DNA of 51,473 nt from Polysphondylium violaceum (Eukaryota; Evosea; Eumycetozoa; Dictyosteliales; Dictyosteliaceae), in the NCBI GenBank assembly GCA_000277445.1, contig AJWJ01000116.1, positions 1 through 51,473 on the forward strand, given 5' to 3'. A program made the translations under genes and the position numbers. Below, one piece after another: positions 1-10,198 of the stretch. Under the pieces are notes generated by a model. That model was not told the origin of the DNA. It ran no database searches and saw nothing but the letters and a program-made list of their open reading frames with translations. The number at the start of each line of letters is the position of its first letter. Within the stretch, counting starts at the first letter, position 1.

Positions 1-172
1 TCTTGTTTGTTATTCATTTGATAAAAATCAAATACTCCAATTTCTTAAGATATATTTTCCAGTCAAAAATTAAAAAAAAACCAGATAATATCCATTGATT
101 AATAAAAAAAAAAGAATAAAACTATTACTATGTTTTTAAATGTAAATAATTTATTTAAATAGATAGACACAT

Positions 173-577
173 TTAATGAGCAGGGGAGGCGGTTGGATTA
201 ACTAAACCTCTTTCGCAAACTGTTACATCTAATGGTTTATCAGATTTGACAATGTAACCCCATTGGTGGACTTCACCGACAGCTAATGGCTTTTGTTCTC
301 TCCATTTAATGAAGTCATAGCTTAAACCATTGTTTGGGGTCATAATTTCCCAAACATTGTAAAGATTTTGGTTGTTATCGAGACGGATATCAGCATTCTT
401 GATTGGACCAGATCCCATATTTTTAATTTCACAAGTGAATTGAGTGTTTATGACACCGTCATTCATCCATTGATGAGCTTGGACACATTTGTTAGTTAAA
501 CTACATTGGGGAGTACCTCCAATGGCATAAGCGGCGGCTACTAAAACAATAGCTATGAAAATAATGGCTTTATACAT
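173..577 (-). CDS. Secreted CBM49-type cellulose-binding protein
   Basis: Single-exon gene for 134 aa. Residues 1-18 form a hydrophobic signal peptide (MYKAIIFIAIVLVAAAYA). The rest is one small beta-sandwich-like domain with the pattern of dictyostelid CBM49 domains: a TQFTCEIKNMGSGPIKNADI strand pair, a W in NVWEIM, and the closing GEVHQWGYI. The same pattern recurs in the 151-aa protein at 16971-17426 (VEVSVKNVGHRMVKDVTIG, IWGIS, GQTHQFGYI). CBM49 proteins in this group are secreted and bind cellulose of stalk, spore coat or slime sheath; that role is inferred from the family. Cys residues at about 25, 31, 49 and 121 may form disulphides. It is divergent from the secreted-protein gene at 1244, with about 670 bases between. 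Start chosen because the signal peptide follows directly and upstream DNA is AT-rich non-coding. Confidence 0.85.
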   Translation of the reverse strand: MYKAIIFIAIVLVAAAYAIGGTPQCSLTNKCVQAHQWMNDGVINTQFTCEIKNMGSGPIKNADIRLDNNQNLYNVWEIMTPNNGLSYDFIKWREQKPLAVGEVHQWGYIVKSDKPLDVTVCERGLVNPTASPAH

Positions 578-1243
578 TTTGTTTTTATTGAAATATATAA
601 ATAAATTGTTTGTTTGTTTTGTTAATAAATAATTGTTGTTGATTTGAATATTGAATCATATCTTTGTCTCTCTATTTATAGTTTTTTCATTTTCTTAAAA
701 CTATAGTTTTTCATTTAAAAATGGTAAAAATAAATTCGTATCAACACAACACCCCAACACAAAAATAGAAATTCGTAAAAACAATATTTCTTTTTTTATA
801 TAAAAAAATAGTGTGTGTTTATGGCACTGACTCAAAAAGAATATAGTATAATGTTGGGGGTAATATTTTTGTTTAGTTTTTCCCGATAATGGTAATTGGC
901 AAAATATGGACTACTCTTATTTTCATTTATCACTATTGGTTAAATTTAGAAACACCCTGGTAAATAAAATTAAAATGTTGTGGTGGAGCAAATTTCGGAA
1001 CTGAGATCACACTTCGGATAATTATCAATTGTTGGGGAAAATTCATAAAGGTTTGAACTCAAACTCAGATATTTTTTACACCAAATTTATTTTTTTTTAA
1101 AATTTTTTTATTTTTTTTCTTTAAAAAAAAAAGAGTTCCTGGTGGTCGTGAATCCCAACACTGATCAGTCGCACGCAAGCGCTCGTTTTGCCGCATCACT
1201 ATTTATTTTTAAAAATTTTGTACCATTATTATTACTATTAAAC
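578..1243. promoter_or_regulatory. Divergent intergenic region
   Basis: About 670 bases between two divergently transcribed secreted-protein genes. It is AT-rich with long T/A runs near 1085-1130. G-rich or C-rich islands stand out against this: an ACACCCCAACAC stretch near 750, GTTGGGGGTAA near 854 and TTGTTGGGGAAAA near 1029. These resemble the G-box type elements that activate dictyostelid developmental genes. That is family knowledge; binding is not shown. No open gene was seen. Confidence 0.35.
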
Positions 1244-1693
1244 ATGAATACTAAATCCTTGTTATCTATTGTCATCTGTCTCTTGATTGCCACCACCATC
1301 GCCGTTGACGTCAACGATGACGTCAAAGCCTCTTTCTGTCCAACCGTCAAATCACACGCTATGTGTGTTATGGCTGGTTTAACTTGTGTTTGTATGTATC
1401 TAGTAATCAGTTGTAATAAGTAGTGTCATAGGTGTAGTTTTATGAGTTAACTCAATAATCAATTTATAGGGTTCAAAGGAAAGTGCAGACAAAACCCATA
1501 CTCTGTCACCGAAGAAACCGAAGAAGTTGAAATCGAAGAAGATGGTCTTGAAGAAGCCACTGAAGAACAAATCCAAGGTATGCTCGAAAACGACCAATGG
1601 GCTTGCAATATCCTCAAGACCCCATTCAAATGTGCTATTGGTTCTATGGCTGGTCACTGTTTATGGTGGGGTGGCAAATGTCACACCGTTTAA
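1244..1693 (+). CDS. Small secreted protein with duplicated four-cysteine motif
   Basis: Two exons, 1244-1391 and 1470-1693, give 123 aa. The intron (78 bases) begins GTATGT, ends TTATAG and splits a Trp codon; without it the first exon runs into a stop 11 codons on. The N-terminus is a signal peptide (MNTKSLLSIVICLLIATTIA). The mature part has two copies of a cysteine unit: C-x8-C-x6-C-x6-C (from CPTVKSHAMC) and C-x8-C-x8-C-x6-C (from CNILKTPFKC), each ending WFKGKC or WWGGKC. An acidic linker rich in Glu (about residues 62-85) separates them. I recognise no named family. The arrangement suggests two disulphide-bonded modules on a flexible linker, exported from the cell. Function unknown. 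Confidence 0.72.
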
Positions 1694-1950
1694 ACATAGT
1701 GTAAAACAAGTTTAAATCAACATCAATTTCACTCTCTAAAAAAGAGACCCAATCATGAATCTTTTCTACTAAAATAGCTTTAGAATAAAAAAGGTTTAGA
1801 CATTGTCCTCTTTTTTCAATCCCATCAATCAATAGATATATTATTAGATAATGTACTATATTTAATACTTTTGTTTTGTTATCTAGATATTTTCTATTTT
1901 TTGTAGATGCAAGAAAGTTTAAAAAGTTGCAGATATACAATATTTAAATT

Positions 1951-4077
1951 TTATTCATTAAATTCAAATAATAATTCATCTGGGTTGTGACCAAAGGCAT
2001 CAAATGTAGAATTATCACTATTATTTTTTGATTTCTTATCAACTTGATGCATCTGAGATTGTAATTTAAACATTTCTATGAAACCGATTGAAGCAATATA
2101 ATTTTCGTGTGCAATTGATAGTGATCCTATTTGAAATTCTATATTGTCTATATCATTTTTAGTAACTGAGAATAAATGTTTGTCTATATTTTCAATTTTG
2201 AGTGAATTACGGCTACTAGGAGGATAGGTTGATTGAAGGAATTCAATTAGCTTTGTCAATATATCAGACTTTGATGCCATAAATATCATTTGAAAGAGTT
2301 TGATTGATTTGTCTAGAGTGGTTGGTTGAGTATCTAAAATAAGAGATAGACATCTGGAAAACTCATCAAAACAATTGTCATTTAAAGTTCTACTAATGAT
2401 GGATTGTATTTGTTTGCAAGAGTATTTTGATGTTTTGATTCCATACAACAGGGTATTGACTCTTTTCTTTAAGAAACAAAGAGGTATAGCTTTCTTTGGA
2501 TCTGGTTGCCTTATCTTTGCTTTGATGAAATATCTTGACATCTTTTCTAATTGGGAGTGAGGGATCGAGGTATGGCCATTTTGTTGTACATAATCAAGCA
2601 AATATTTTGAAAGGATAGGATCTTGAATAAAGTATTCAAGGAAATCTTGTTGTTCATCGGCAAAGACAGAATGCATTTGATTGGTTATTGCCTGATCGCT
2701 AAATGGTTGCTTTTGCATATATTCTTTGTGTGCCCAAAGACTTTTAAACACTGAAAGATTCTTGAGACAAAGAGCAATGTTGAGGAGCATTGCGTCATAT
2801 TTTTTAAACATGGTAATAAAAAATGATGCAACCTCGCTAGAGGCTGTTGGTGAACTTGCAATCATATTCAAAATCATATGATTGGTTTCCAGAGATGGGA
2901 ATTTTGTATATATATATTCATAGTATTCTACCCCACCAATAAATGTTTCGTTCCTAGTAGAGCCAACATATGTGAGTTGAAGATCATAGTTTTCCATACA
3001 AAATTTGAGTACTGGAAGAGTAGAGGCAAATTCTCGAGCACGGACTTTAAATAGTTTCATCTCATGTAGTAATAATATACTATCCAAATCACCAGCTTTT
3101 ATAAATTGTTCGCTAATCCATTGGGATTGAAATGGTAATAGTTTTAAATTTCCTTTACCAACAAGACTTATGGCAAAATCTAAACATTCTCTACTATGTA
3201 AATTTGTACCCGCTGTTACAAATAGATTACAGAAAGCTTCTTTGTGTTGAGTTCCATACTTGGAAAAGTATTTTGGATTATGATTGAAAAACTCGATGAA
3301 TGTTAAATACTTTTTTCTTAGGCTCTCTCCAAATTGATTATGTTCGACATACTTTGTCTCAAAGACTTGATTCTTGGGTATGATTTTACAATACTCTTTA
3401 GCCACATTGATTAATTGCATATCTATGATATGACCAACATATAATGAATGATCATAGGTGGTGGGAGAAGATATCCAAATTGGAAATACTTTTAAAAACG
3501 ATAAAATAAATGCCTTTGGTTTTTGATCTAAACTTTTAAAGAAGCTTCTTATCCCAATTTCTGTGGTCAACCTAGCGTTTTTGGATAAATTCATCATGGA
3601 TTCAAAGACTTGAATATTGTTGATTCGACTTGTATCGCTGAAAAACTGATCTAAACTCTTATAGGTTGAGATTTTATGACGTTGTTGTTGTTTGTAAAAG
3701 TATTGAAATACATTGTAATCTGACGAAAACACTTCAACATACTTTATCTTGAGCACTCTATCAAAGAGTGATTTAAAGTCATTGTAGATCTCTATGAATC
3801 TACCATACCCAATAATATGAGCCACAGTGAATAATGGTTCAATATCTACTTCTTCTAATTCTAAATACCACTCTGTTGAAGGATCTTTCTTCCACTCTAT
3901 ATATCTATTGATCTTTTCTTCCAAATAATCATATCTCTTATTTTTAATGATCACATGTAAGGGTAGTTTATAGAAATTGAATGTATTCCTTATATTCTTT
4001 TGAATTATATCTTTGATAAGACCAAATAAAGCTTTGTTTCTAAAGATAGAAAAGAATAAAAGTGTCTTTTTATCCAT
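1951..4077 (-). CDS. Dictyostelid ankyrin-like family protein, subfamily 1 copy 1
   Basis: Intronless, 708 aa. It opens with a motif shared by all five paralogues in this array: FFSIFRNKALFGLIKDII, an F-box-like or short helical N-terminal module that is also seen at the start of the FNIP-repeat gene at 15028. Next come LPLHVIIKNKRYDYLEEKI (about 38-56) and AHIIGYGRFIEIYNDF, both nearly repeated in the two genes that follow it upstream. The helical repetitive remainder resembles degenerate ankyrin repeats (CLDFAISLVGKGN; DSILLLHEMKLFKVR). Proteins of this shape are often labelled ankyrin-repeat proteins in dictyostelid genomes; I cannot confirm ankyrin folds by eye. No signal peptide or membrane span. 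It is about 48% chemically similar in layout to the 706-aa neighbour by eye only, not by alignment. Role unknown; F-box-like starts hint at ubiquitin-ligase adaptors. Confidence 0.8.
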   Translation of the reverse strand: MDKKTLLFFSIFRNKALFGLIKDIIQKNIRNTFNFYKLPLHVIIKNKRYDYLEEKINRYIEWKKDPSTEWYLELEEVDIEPLFTVAHIIGYGRFIEIYNDFKSLFDRVLKIKYVEVFSSDYNVFQYFYKQQQRHKISTYKSLDQFFSDTSRINNIQVFESMMNLSKNARLTTEIGIRSFFKSLDQKPKAFILSFLKVFPIWISSPTTYDHSLYVGHIIDMQLINVAKEYCKIIPKNQVFETKYVEHNQFGESLRKKYLTFIEFFNHNPKYFSKYGTQHKEAFCNLFVTAGTNLHSRECLDFAISLVGKGNLKLLPFQSQWISEQFIKAGDLDSILLLHEMKLFKVRAREFASTLPVLKFCMENYDLQLTYVGSTRNETFIGGVEYYEYIYTKFPSLETNHMILNMIASSPTASSEVASFFITMFKKYDAMLLNIALCLKNLSVFKSLWAHKEYMQKQPFSDQAITNQMHSVFADEQQDFLEYFIQDPILSKYLLDYVQQNGHTSIPHSQLEKMSRYFIKAKIRQPDPKKAIPLCFLKKRVNTLLYGIKTSKYSCKQIQSIISRTLNDNCFDEFSRCLSLILDTQPTTLDKSIKLFQMIFMASKSDILTKLIEFLQSTYPPSSRNSLKIENIDKHLFSVTKNDIDNIEFQIGSLSIAHENYIASIGFIEMFKLQSQMHQVDKKSKNNSDNSTFDAFGHNPDELLFEFNE

Positions 4078-4239
4078 TATTATTTATATATAAGGTGTGT
4101 TTGTTCATAATTTTGTATGAAGAGGTCAGAGCAATGCCAAAAAAAATCATAAAAAAAAATCAAGAAATTTTTTAGATTTACATTTATTCTGTGAAAATGC
4201 AGTGTCTTTTTTTCGAAAAAAGAAAACATAAAAGTTTAT

Positions 4240-6360
4240 TTAAAAATGAAATAATTCATTTAAAGATGTATTTTCTTTTCTTTTTTTACTATTATGACTA
4301 TCAAGAGTATTACTATTAAATGAAAAAATATTTGTTTGATTGTTTAGGTTTTTATAAAAGCCAATCTTGATGAGGTAATTCTTTTGGTCAGGTAAAAGAG
4401 AATCGAGATCTTTTTGTAACGAAAGTAATTCTCCAGGAGAAAGCGAGAAGAAGTTTTGTTCAATGTTTTCCAATTTAATAGAGGGATATGGGTTGGAAAA
4501 TAATTGAATTAGCTTGTCTATTAAACCTCTCTTTATGGAACTAAATAAAATAATGAATATAATTTTTGATTTATCGTTGATGGTTGGTTGGTGATCTATA
4601 ATTCCAGTTAAAAGTTTTTTAAATTGATTAAAATAGCTAAGGTTTAACGATTTGTTGATCACAACTCTAATATGATGATCAGAGTAACTGTTTGTCGCAA
4701 TTTTATAAAGAATAATATTGGTCATATTCTTTGTAAAACATTGTGAAATTGAGTATTGCGAAGGTAGTAGCTTGACATCCAATTGGAAATAGTATTTTGT
4801 TAGCTTTTCCAATTGACAACGAGGTATTGATGAGGCTGTGGCATTTACATATTTTATTAAGATTGGTGCCAATATTGGATCTTTAAGAAAGTATTCCAGT
4901 GTATCTGTTTGTTGCTGATTGAATATATACATTAATCCACTGTTTAATGACTCAATGTTTTGGTCTTTAAATTTTTCTTCTTTGTTTTCCCAGAGGATTT
5001 TAAATAATTGAAAATTATTATTGAGCAAGGCCAATGTTAATGTGTGTATACTAATCTTTGTTGTATTTTCCACAAGTAGTCGAGTCAATTTCTTTGATGC
5101 AGTCTTACATTTAGCGAGGTGTGGAAAGAGAAATGGATTAGCGGACAGGCTAGGGAATTTTTCATAGATATATTTATAGCACTCGAAATCACCAACAAAG
5201 GATGGCTGGGTGCCTCTAGCACAGACTGTGTTTAGCTTAAGGTTATAAAATTCAATGCAAAACTTGAGGATTGGCAAAGTAGTGTCAACATCAAAGATAA
5301 ATTTAAACAAATCTAGTTTGTGAAGCAATAATACACCATCCATATCTCCTTTGGTCATAAATGCATCACTGATCCAAACACGTGAGGTGTCATCCAATTT
5401 AAAATCTGATCCTTTGCGAGCAATGGCAAAATCCAAACAATCTCTAGAGCTTAGATATAATTCATGAGGGATATAGAATCGATTAAAGATGCTGTCTCCA
5501 TCTGTGCCATAGGTTTTGAAATAATTTGGATTATGTTGAAAGATTATTTGAAATGTTTCATACTTTTTTCTTAGACTTTTTGGATAGGGCCTAAACAATT
5601 TCTCCCAGACAAAGTAAGTGTTTTTTGGAATGATGTAGATGTATTCTCGAGCTAGCTGCGTTAATTCAAAGTTGATAAGATTGTTTACATCATTGTTGAA
5701 ATTATATTTTGGTGATACCCATGTGGCCAATAGTTGACAAAACACTTTAATAAGCTGAGGCTTTGTATCCAGGTTGATTAAAAACTCTTTACTAATATTT
5801 CTGAGAGTGGGTATGGGGTGTTTGGATATGTTGATCATCAAAGCCTCGAATACCTCTACATTGGTGATCTCTGTGATGTTGCTTAAAAACTTTTCAAAAT
5901 TTGAAAAAGACTCTTTTTGATAGAGTTTGTAAAAGTGTTGAAACACCTTGAAATCAGTCGAGCATATTTCGTAATCGTTTTTTAGTAAAACAGTGTCGAA
6001 AAGTGATTCAAAGTCTTTATAAAGGACCATAAACTTGTCATAGCCAATCAAATGTGCAACGCTAAACAAGGGCTTGATATCATGTTTGCTCAGCTCTAGA
6101 TACCATTCGGTAGCATGATTACTTGCTCTCCATTCCAAATATTTATCTATTTTGTACACCAGATAATCGTATCTCTTATTCGCTATTACTAGATGTAATG
6201 GTAATCGATAGAAATCATATGATATGTTTATGTTTTTTGAAATAACTTCCATCACCATTTGATTTAATGGTTTGTTTCTAAATATAGAAAAGAAATGATT
6301 TGTTGTACTACTATGATTATCATTATTACTCCTGCTATTGTTTTGATCCTCCATGATCAA
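4240..6360 (-). CDS. Dictyostelid ankyrin-like family protein, subfamily 1 copy 2
   Basis: Intronless, 706 aa, the closest relative of the 708-aa protein just downstream. Shared blocks: FFSIFRNKPLNQMVMEVI near residue 23, LPLHLVIANKRYDYLVYKID, TEWYLELSKHDIKPLFSVAH, SLRKKYETFQIIFQHNPNYF, SSRDCLDFAIARKGSDFK and YKYIYEKFPSL. The first 22 residues are a Asn/Ser-rich extension absent from the neighbour, so initiation could be at Met1 or Met3. The C-terminus carries a basic patch (KKRKEN) that could be a nuclear-localisation signal, an inference only. Gene spacing is 161 bases downstream and 196 upstream, all on one strand, which fits serial tandem duplication. Confidence 0.8.
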   Translation of the reverse strand: MIMEDQNNSRSNNDNHSSTTNHFFSIFRNKPLNQMVMEVISKNINISYDFYRLPLHLVIANKRYDYLVYKIDKYLEWRASNHATEWYLELSKHDIKPLFSVAHLIGYDKFMVLYKDFESLFDTVLLKNDYEICSTDFKVFQHFYKLYQKESFSNFEKFLSNITEITNVEVFEALMINISKHPIPTLRNISKEFLINLDTKPQLIKVFCQLLATWVSPKYNFNNDVNNLINFELTQLAREYIYIIPKNTYFVWEKLFRPYPKSLRKKYETFQIIFQHNPNYFKTYGTDGDSIFNRFYIPHELYLSSRDCLDFAIARKGSDFKLDDTSRVWISDAFMTKGDMDGVLLLHKLDLFKFIFDVDTTLPILKFCIEFYNLKLNTVCARGTQPSFVGDFECYKYIYEKFPSLSANPFLFPHLAKCKTASKKLTRLLVENTTKISIHTLTLALLNNNFQLFKILWENKEEKFKDQNIESLNSGLMYIFNQQQTDTLEYFLKDPILAPILIKYVNATASSIPRCQLEKLTKYYFQLDVKLLPSQYSISQCFTKNMTNIILYKIATNSYSDHHIRVVINKSLNLSYFNQFKKLLTGIIDHQPTINDKSKIIFIILFSSIKRGLIDKLIQLFSNPYPSIKLENIEQNFFSLSPGELLSLQKDLDSLLPDQKNYLIKIGFYKNLNNQTNIFSFNSNTLDSHNSKKRKENTSLNELFHF

Positions 6361-6556
6361 ATGTATAAATATTTATAAAGTTTTCTTTTTCTCGAGTGTT
6401 ATGCATTTTTGTGGACCCTTGTTAAAATTTTCCTCATATAAGTCCAAAGCCCTAAATTTTTTTCTTTTTTTTTCTTTTTTTTGATCAAACCGACACTGCA
6501 TGCAAAACAAATTATCTATTTGTTTTGAGTTTTATAGGGATACAATACAGTACAAA

Positions 6557-8080
6557 TTACAAAGAGAGAGAATATCTTTTATTTAGTTTGTTTTTAAATG
6601 ATGGAGGCAGAGACCTCTTTTTCTCGTGTAGTGTGTTGAGAATTTTATCTTTAAGCTCTTGTATAGGATTGGTGAGAAAGTAGTGGACCAGTACCTCATT
6701 GCGGAGATTTTTGTCGACAAATATAAATTTATATTGATTCTCGAGATTTTGTTGTTGGTAGAGAGACTGGTAGAATAAAAATACTTGGTCATCGTTGGTG
6801 AGTAGGGAATACTGGACTGATCCTTTAAACTTCCAGTTTTTTTCCAGCACGAGATATTTTATTACTTGGGGACTGGCATTTCTAAACAACTGGTTGGTGG
6901 CATCTGGAGTCACCTCAATTGACGGGTTGACATGGTATATGTATTGGAGGCATTGGACATCGGTGTGATGGATATCGTCACTGATTTGCAGGCGTGTTGT
7001 TTGGACACCGAGTTTTTCGACGGCCAACGTCATCGCAGGGAGAGTGGAGAGCATCAGTTGTGCAGAGATGGCTGTCGGTTGCCTTAGTTTTAATACGAGT
7101 CCCTCACTTTTGAGAGTATGCAACAATTGCAGACCTCTTTCGTCGCCTTTTGACATAAATACCGTTATTTGTTGATTGATGTCAATGGACATCTTGTTAC
7201 CGAACAGTGAGTAGGCAAACTCAAGACAGGCACATGTTTTGTACACGCTTTGATCAAAATACATGGCATAGAGCTTGGGCACTGGATGTTGAGGGAATTG
7301 AGATAATAGGTTGTGGTGGAAGTATTCAAATATTCTGTACTTGCTTTCCAGGCTGTGCACAGGGAACTTTGCTCTCGTGCCTCTGGTGTACTGCACACGT
7401 GTGGGATTCATCCACTTGCAATACTCGATGGCGATATCCATTCGCCCGAGATTGAGTATCGTGTCTATGTCGTACAAAGGATTGTTGAGTATTGCGAAAT
7501 TGGGATTCTGGCTCAAGCGCTCCAGATACACGCTCACAAACTCTATCGGTTTGGTCGCCAATATCTTGGGATCCAAGTCTGAAAACACAATGGAATACAC
7601 ATTCATCTCTTTCAAATAATGTTTAAATACCCGAGGATCGGTGCAATACTTGAACAGCTGCTGGAACGACGTATTCTTTATCAACGCCTTGCAGTCATTG
7701 GCCACGTCCACAAAAATCTCGTAATCGCTGCAATGGTACAAGTCAGTGACCAATCTTCGAAATGTGTCTTGATGGGAATTATAAAACCGCATAAATCTGT
7801 CATACCCGATCTGTTTGGCGACCGTAAGCAATGGTATGATTGATTCTTTGGTCACCCCTAAATTCCACACATGATCGCGGTCACCACTACTACCCTGACA
7901 CCTATTGTGTTGGTCTATTTTGTGTATCAAATAATCTACTTTCTTATTGTGCACACACACATCTATGGGCAATTCGTAATAGTTGTATGTATATCTATCA
8001 TTATCTTTGATCTTTTCAAATAAAATTTGATTTAAAAATACATTTCTAAATATGTATAAAAAAGCATTATCAGTCTTCAT
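6557..8080 (-). CDS. Dictyostelid ankyrin-like family protein, subfamily 1, short copy
   Basis: Intronless, 507 aa. Start is conserved with its neighbours (AFLYIFRNVFLNQILFEKI, then YYELPIDVCVHNKKVDYLIHKID, IGYDRFMRFY). The protein ends about 200 residues earlier than the two relatives downstream, in a basic tail (KKRSLPPSFKNKLNKRYSL). Its central part, roughly 6900-7950, is visibly richer in G and C than the flanking paralogues, with many long antisense open frames as a result. That suggests either weaker AT drift or stronger codon selection. No stop-disrupted extension was found downstream, so it is probably a genuinely shorter member rather than a broken one. Confidence 0.78.
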   Translation of the reverse strand: MKTDNAFLYIFRNVFLNQILFEKIKDNDRYTYNYYELPIDVCVHNKKVDYLIHKIDQHNRCQGSSGDRDHVWNLGVTKESIIPLLTVAKQIGYDRFMRFYNSHQDTFRRLVTDLYHCSDYEIFVDVANDCKALIKNTSFQQLFKYCTDPRVFKHYLKEMNVYSIVFSDLDPKILATKPIEFVSVYLERLSQNPNFAILNNPLYDIDTILNLGRMDIAIEYCKWMNPTRVQYTRGTRAKFPVHSLESKYRIFEYFHHNLLSQFPQHPVPKLYAMYFDQSVYKTCACLEFAYSLFGNKMSIDINQQITVFMSKGDERGLQLLHTLKSEGLVLKLRQPTAISAQLMLSTLPAMTLAVEKLGVQTTRLQISDDIHHTDVQCLQYIYHVNPSIEVTPDATNQLFRNASPQVIKYLVLEKNWKFKGSVQYSLLTNDDQVFLFYQSLYQQQNLENQYKFIFVDKNLRNEVLVHYFLTNPIQELKDKILNTLHEKKRSLPPSFKNKLNKRYSLSL

Positions 8081-8155
8081 TGAAAAAAAATATATAAATC
8101 TTGAAATTTTTTTATAAATTTTTAAATTTATAAATTTATTTATAATAAATAATAT

Positions 8156-10198
8156 TTAATTATTTACTTTAAACTTAAAACTCTTTAACAAGACTGCTTG
8201 TTTGGATTTACTATCTGGAAACAATTTTAAAAGTTTAGAAAAGTAAAGTTCAATTCTTGATTGAATTTCAATTTCTTTTTCTTGATTTTCGCCTTTAAAG
8301 AAACGAAATCCACCATTGCTGAGCAACATTGTCTTTATGATTTCTGTGTTTAGAGACTCAAACGATATTTTCTCTACGATATCTATTTGGTCAATAATTG
8401 AAAATATATCTATATGCTTGGAAAACACTTGGCTCAGATAAAAGAATGGTTTAAGAGTGATGATATGTTTTCTTTTGACTTCATTAAAGAAATCAATCAT
8501 GATACCAGGCATTTCTTTGATAAAGGCGGTGTGTTGTTCGGCGTCAAGATTGTCTATGATGTACTTTAGCATTCCAATTTCATTCTTTTTCAAAGACTCT
8601 TTAAATATTATTAATTTACATTGAATGGGGTCTTGTTCTTTGAAATCATATTGTAGTTTAGAGTAGAATTGAGGGTCTTGAAGGAATATGAGTTTCCAAT
8701 GATTGATGGGTGGATGAGGGTGTCCCTTTTCACCGAGTTCAAAGTATTTTCTTTTGATGAGCTCTACAATTTTGATAGCATTTGGTTTTTGTGCTCGGGT
8801 AGCTTTGTAGAGGTAATAGTAGGCTCTCTCTAGTGCCTGCCATATGATTGATGCCTCTTTGTCGGTGTTTTCTATTGAATCCAATATTTTGATAAAGTAT
8901 TCATAATCATAATCCTGATGAGGGTTTATAAAGAATTGGTCATAGAGATAATGAGGTTGATATTGGTCAAGTAATTGAATGAATTCTTGAAAATCATCCA
9001 ATTCTTGTTGTTGTTTACTTGTTACATTTGGTCGACTGCCATCTATCTTATAAACCAACTTATGTTTCTTTAGTAAGGCTATACTGTTTTGATCATCACT
9101 AATATATATTTGATACATTTTTGGATTTGAGATCCAATAAAGTGGTTCTTGGTGACAAAACAGTTTTACAAATTCAAAATTATTTAAATACACCGTTACT
9201 CTCATGTCATGTGGTTTTGAAAGAACGCTTTTCAAGTGGGCTCCAAAATGTTTGATTGTAAATTGAAACAATTCCACAGACCCAAAGGCAAATCGACAAA
9301 TTTGAAGAGATTTTTGAAAAAATTCATAGTCTATCGATACTTGTATTCCATACAATCTACCAGTTTTAGTTGTTTTCTTTATTTTGTTTGCTAACGAAGG
9401 TTGATGATTAAATTCAGGACACAATGAAATGACCCATCGAAACAAATCCACTAGCACTCCCTCTTGATATTCTGGGTTATCCAAACCTTTGATCAACAAG
9501 AAATGTATAAATTTTAGATCATCCCATTCTTTTGCCAATCGAAAAGAGTCTCTGTTTTTGAGGAAAAAAGGTTGATTCACCAAATACTTGAAATCTGCCT
9601 GAGAAGACCCCACCAACAATCTCTGTTTTTTTATCATCCATAGGAAAACTTCTTCATCTCGATTAATTTGAAAAAAGTTGTGAGTTGCATACTTGAAACA
9701 GGTGTTTTTAACAGTGGCATATTTATCCAACAATTCTATTCTTGAAAGACTAAACCCAAACTCTTTCAATACGGTGTGAGGACACACATACTCTGTTCCA
9801 AAGAGATCCAATATTTGGTGCACTATGTAATCTTTGACCTGATCGTTGAAATCTCTGAGAGCATCGAAAGGAATGCGGATATTATCTATCCAATGATTGT
9901 AGTTTGTGTAATACGCGCTCTCACCATACACTCTCACACTGCCAGGATTTATGTTGTAAGGGTCGGGTATGGGTGCACGTCCCAATGTGTATCTATATCT
10001 ATTTAGAGCATCCAAAATAATATACTGATTCTTTGTTTTAAATATATCTACTATAGATAATTCATCCAAGCCATGATGTATTTTACTATTGTAAAATAAA
10101 TAATACCCTGTTCGATGATATTTTAAATAGGAAAATATTTGATCCCTTATATATTTATTTTTAAATAGATTTAAAAAACTATTATTACTATCATTCAT
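8156..10198 (-). CDS. Dictyostelid ankyrin-like family protein, subfamily 2 copy 1
   Basis: Intronless, 680 aa. N-terminal module NLFKNKYIRDQIFSYL corresponds to the FRNK..L..I motif of the other paralogues. It then diverges from subfamily 1 and matches the 769-aa gene at 11033: YYLFYNSKIHHGLDEL versus YYFFVNGVPFSEFQDL, IPDPYNINPGS versus VPDPYHLDVTD, YYTNYNHWIDN versus YYNDWTSK, and QPFFLKNRDSFRLAKEWDD versus DPFFLQHRDQFRLVEGWDD. The rest is helical and probably repeat-based. No signal peptide, no membrane segment. Only 75 bases separate its start region from the stop side of the short copy downstream. Function unknown. Confidence 0.8.
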   Translation of the reverse strand: MNDSNNSFLNLFKNKYIRDQIFSYLKYHRTGYYLFYNSKIHHGLDELSIVDIFKTKNQYIILDALNRYRYTLGRAPIPDPYNINPGSVRVYGESAYYTNYNHWIDNIRIPFDALRDFNDQVKDYIVHQILDLFGTEYVCPHTVLKEFGFSLSRIELLDKYATVKNTCFKYATHNFFQINRDEEVFLWMIKKQRLLVGSSQADFKYLVNQPFFLKNRDSFRLAKEWDDLKFIHFLLIKGLDNPEYQEGVLVDLFRWVISLCPEFNHQPSLANKIKKTTKTGRLYGIQVSIDYEFFQKSLQICRFAFGSVELFQFTIKHFGAHLKSVLSKPHDMRVTVYLNNFEFVKLFCHQEPLYWISNPKMYQIYISDDQNSIALLKKHKLVYKIDGSRPNVTSKQQQELDDFQEFIQLLDQYQPHYLYDQFFINPHQDYDYEYFIKILDSIENTDKEASIIWQALERAYYYLYKATRAQKPNAIKIVELIKRKYFELGEKGHPHPPINHWKLIFLQDPQFYSKLQYDFKEQDPIQCKLIIFKESLKKNEIGMLKYIIDNLDAEQHTAFIKEMPGIMIDFFNEVKRKHIITLKPFFYLSQVFSKHIDIFSIIDQIDIVEKISFESLNTEIIKTMLLSNGGFRFFKGENQEKEIEIQSRIELYFSKLLKLFPDSKSKQAVLLKSFKFKVNN

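Noticed and set aside
1644-1940. 98-codon minus-strand frame overlapping the secreted protein exon 2
   Set aside because: Low-complexity, overlaps a supported exon on the opposite strand and has no recognisable motif.
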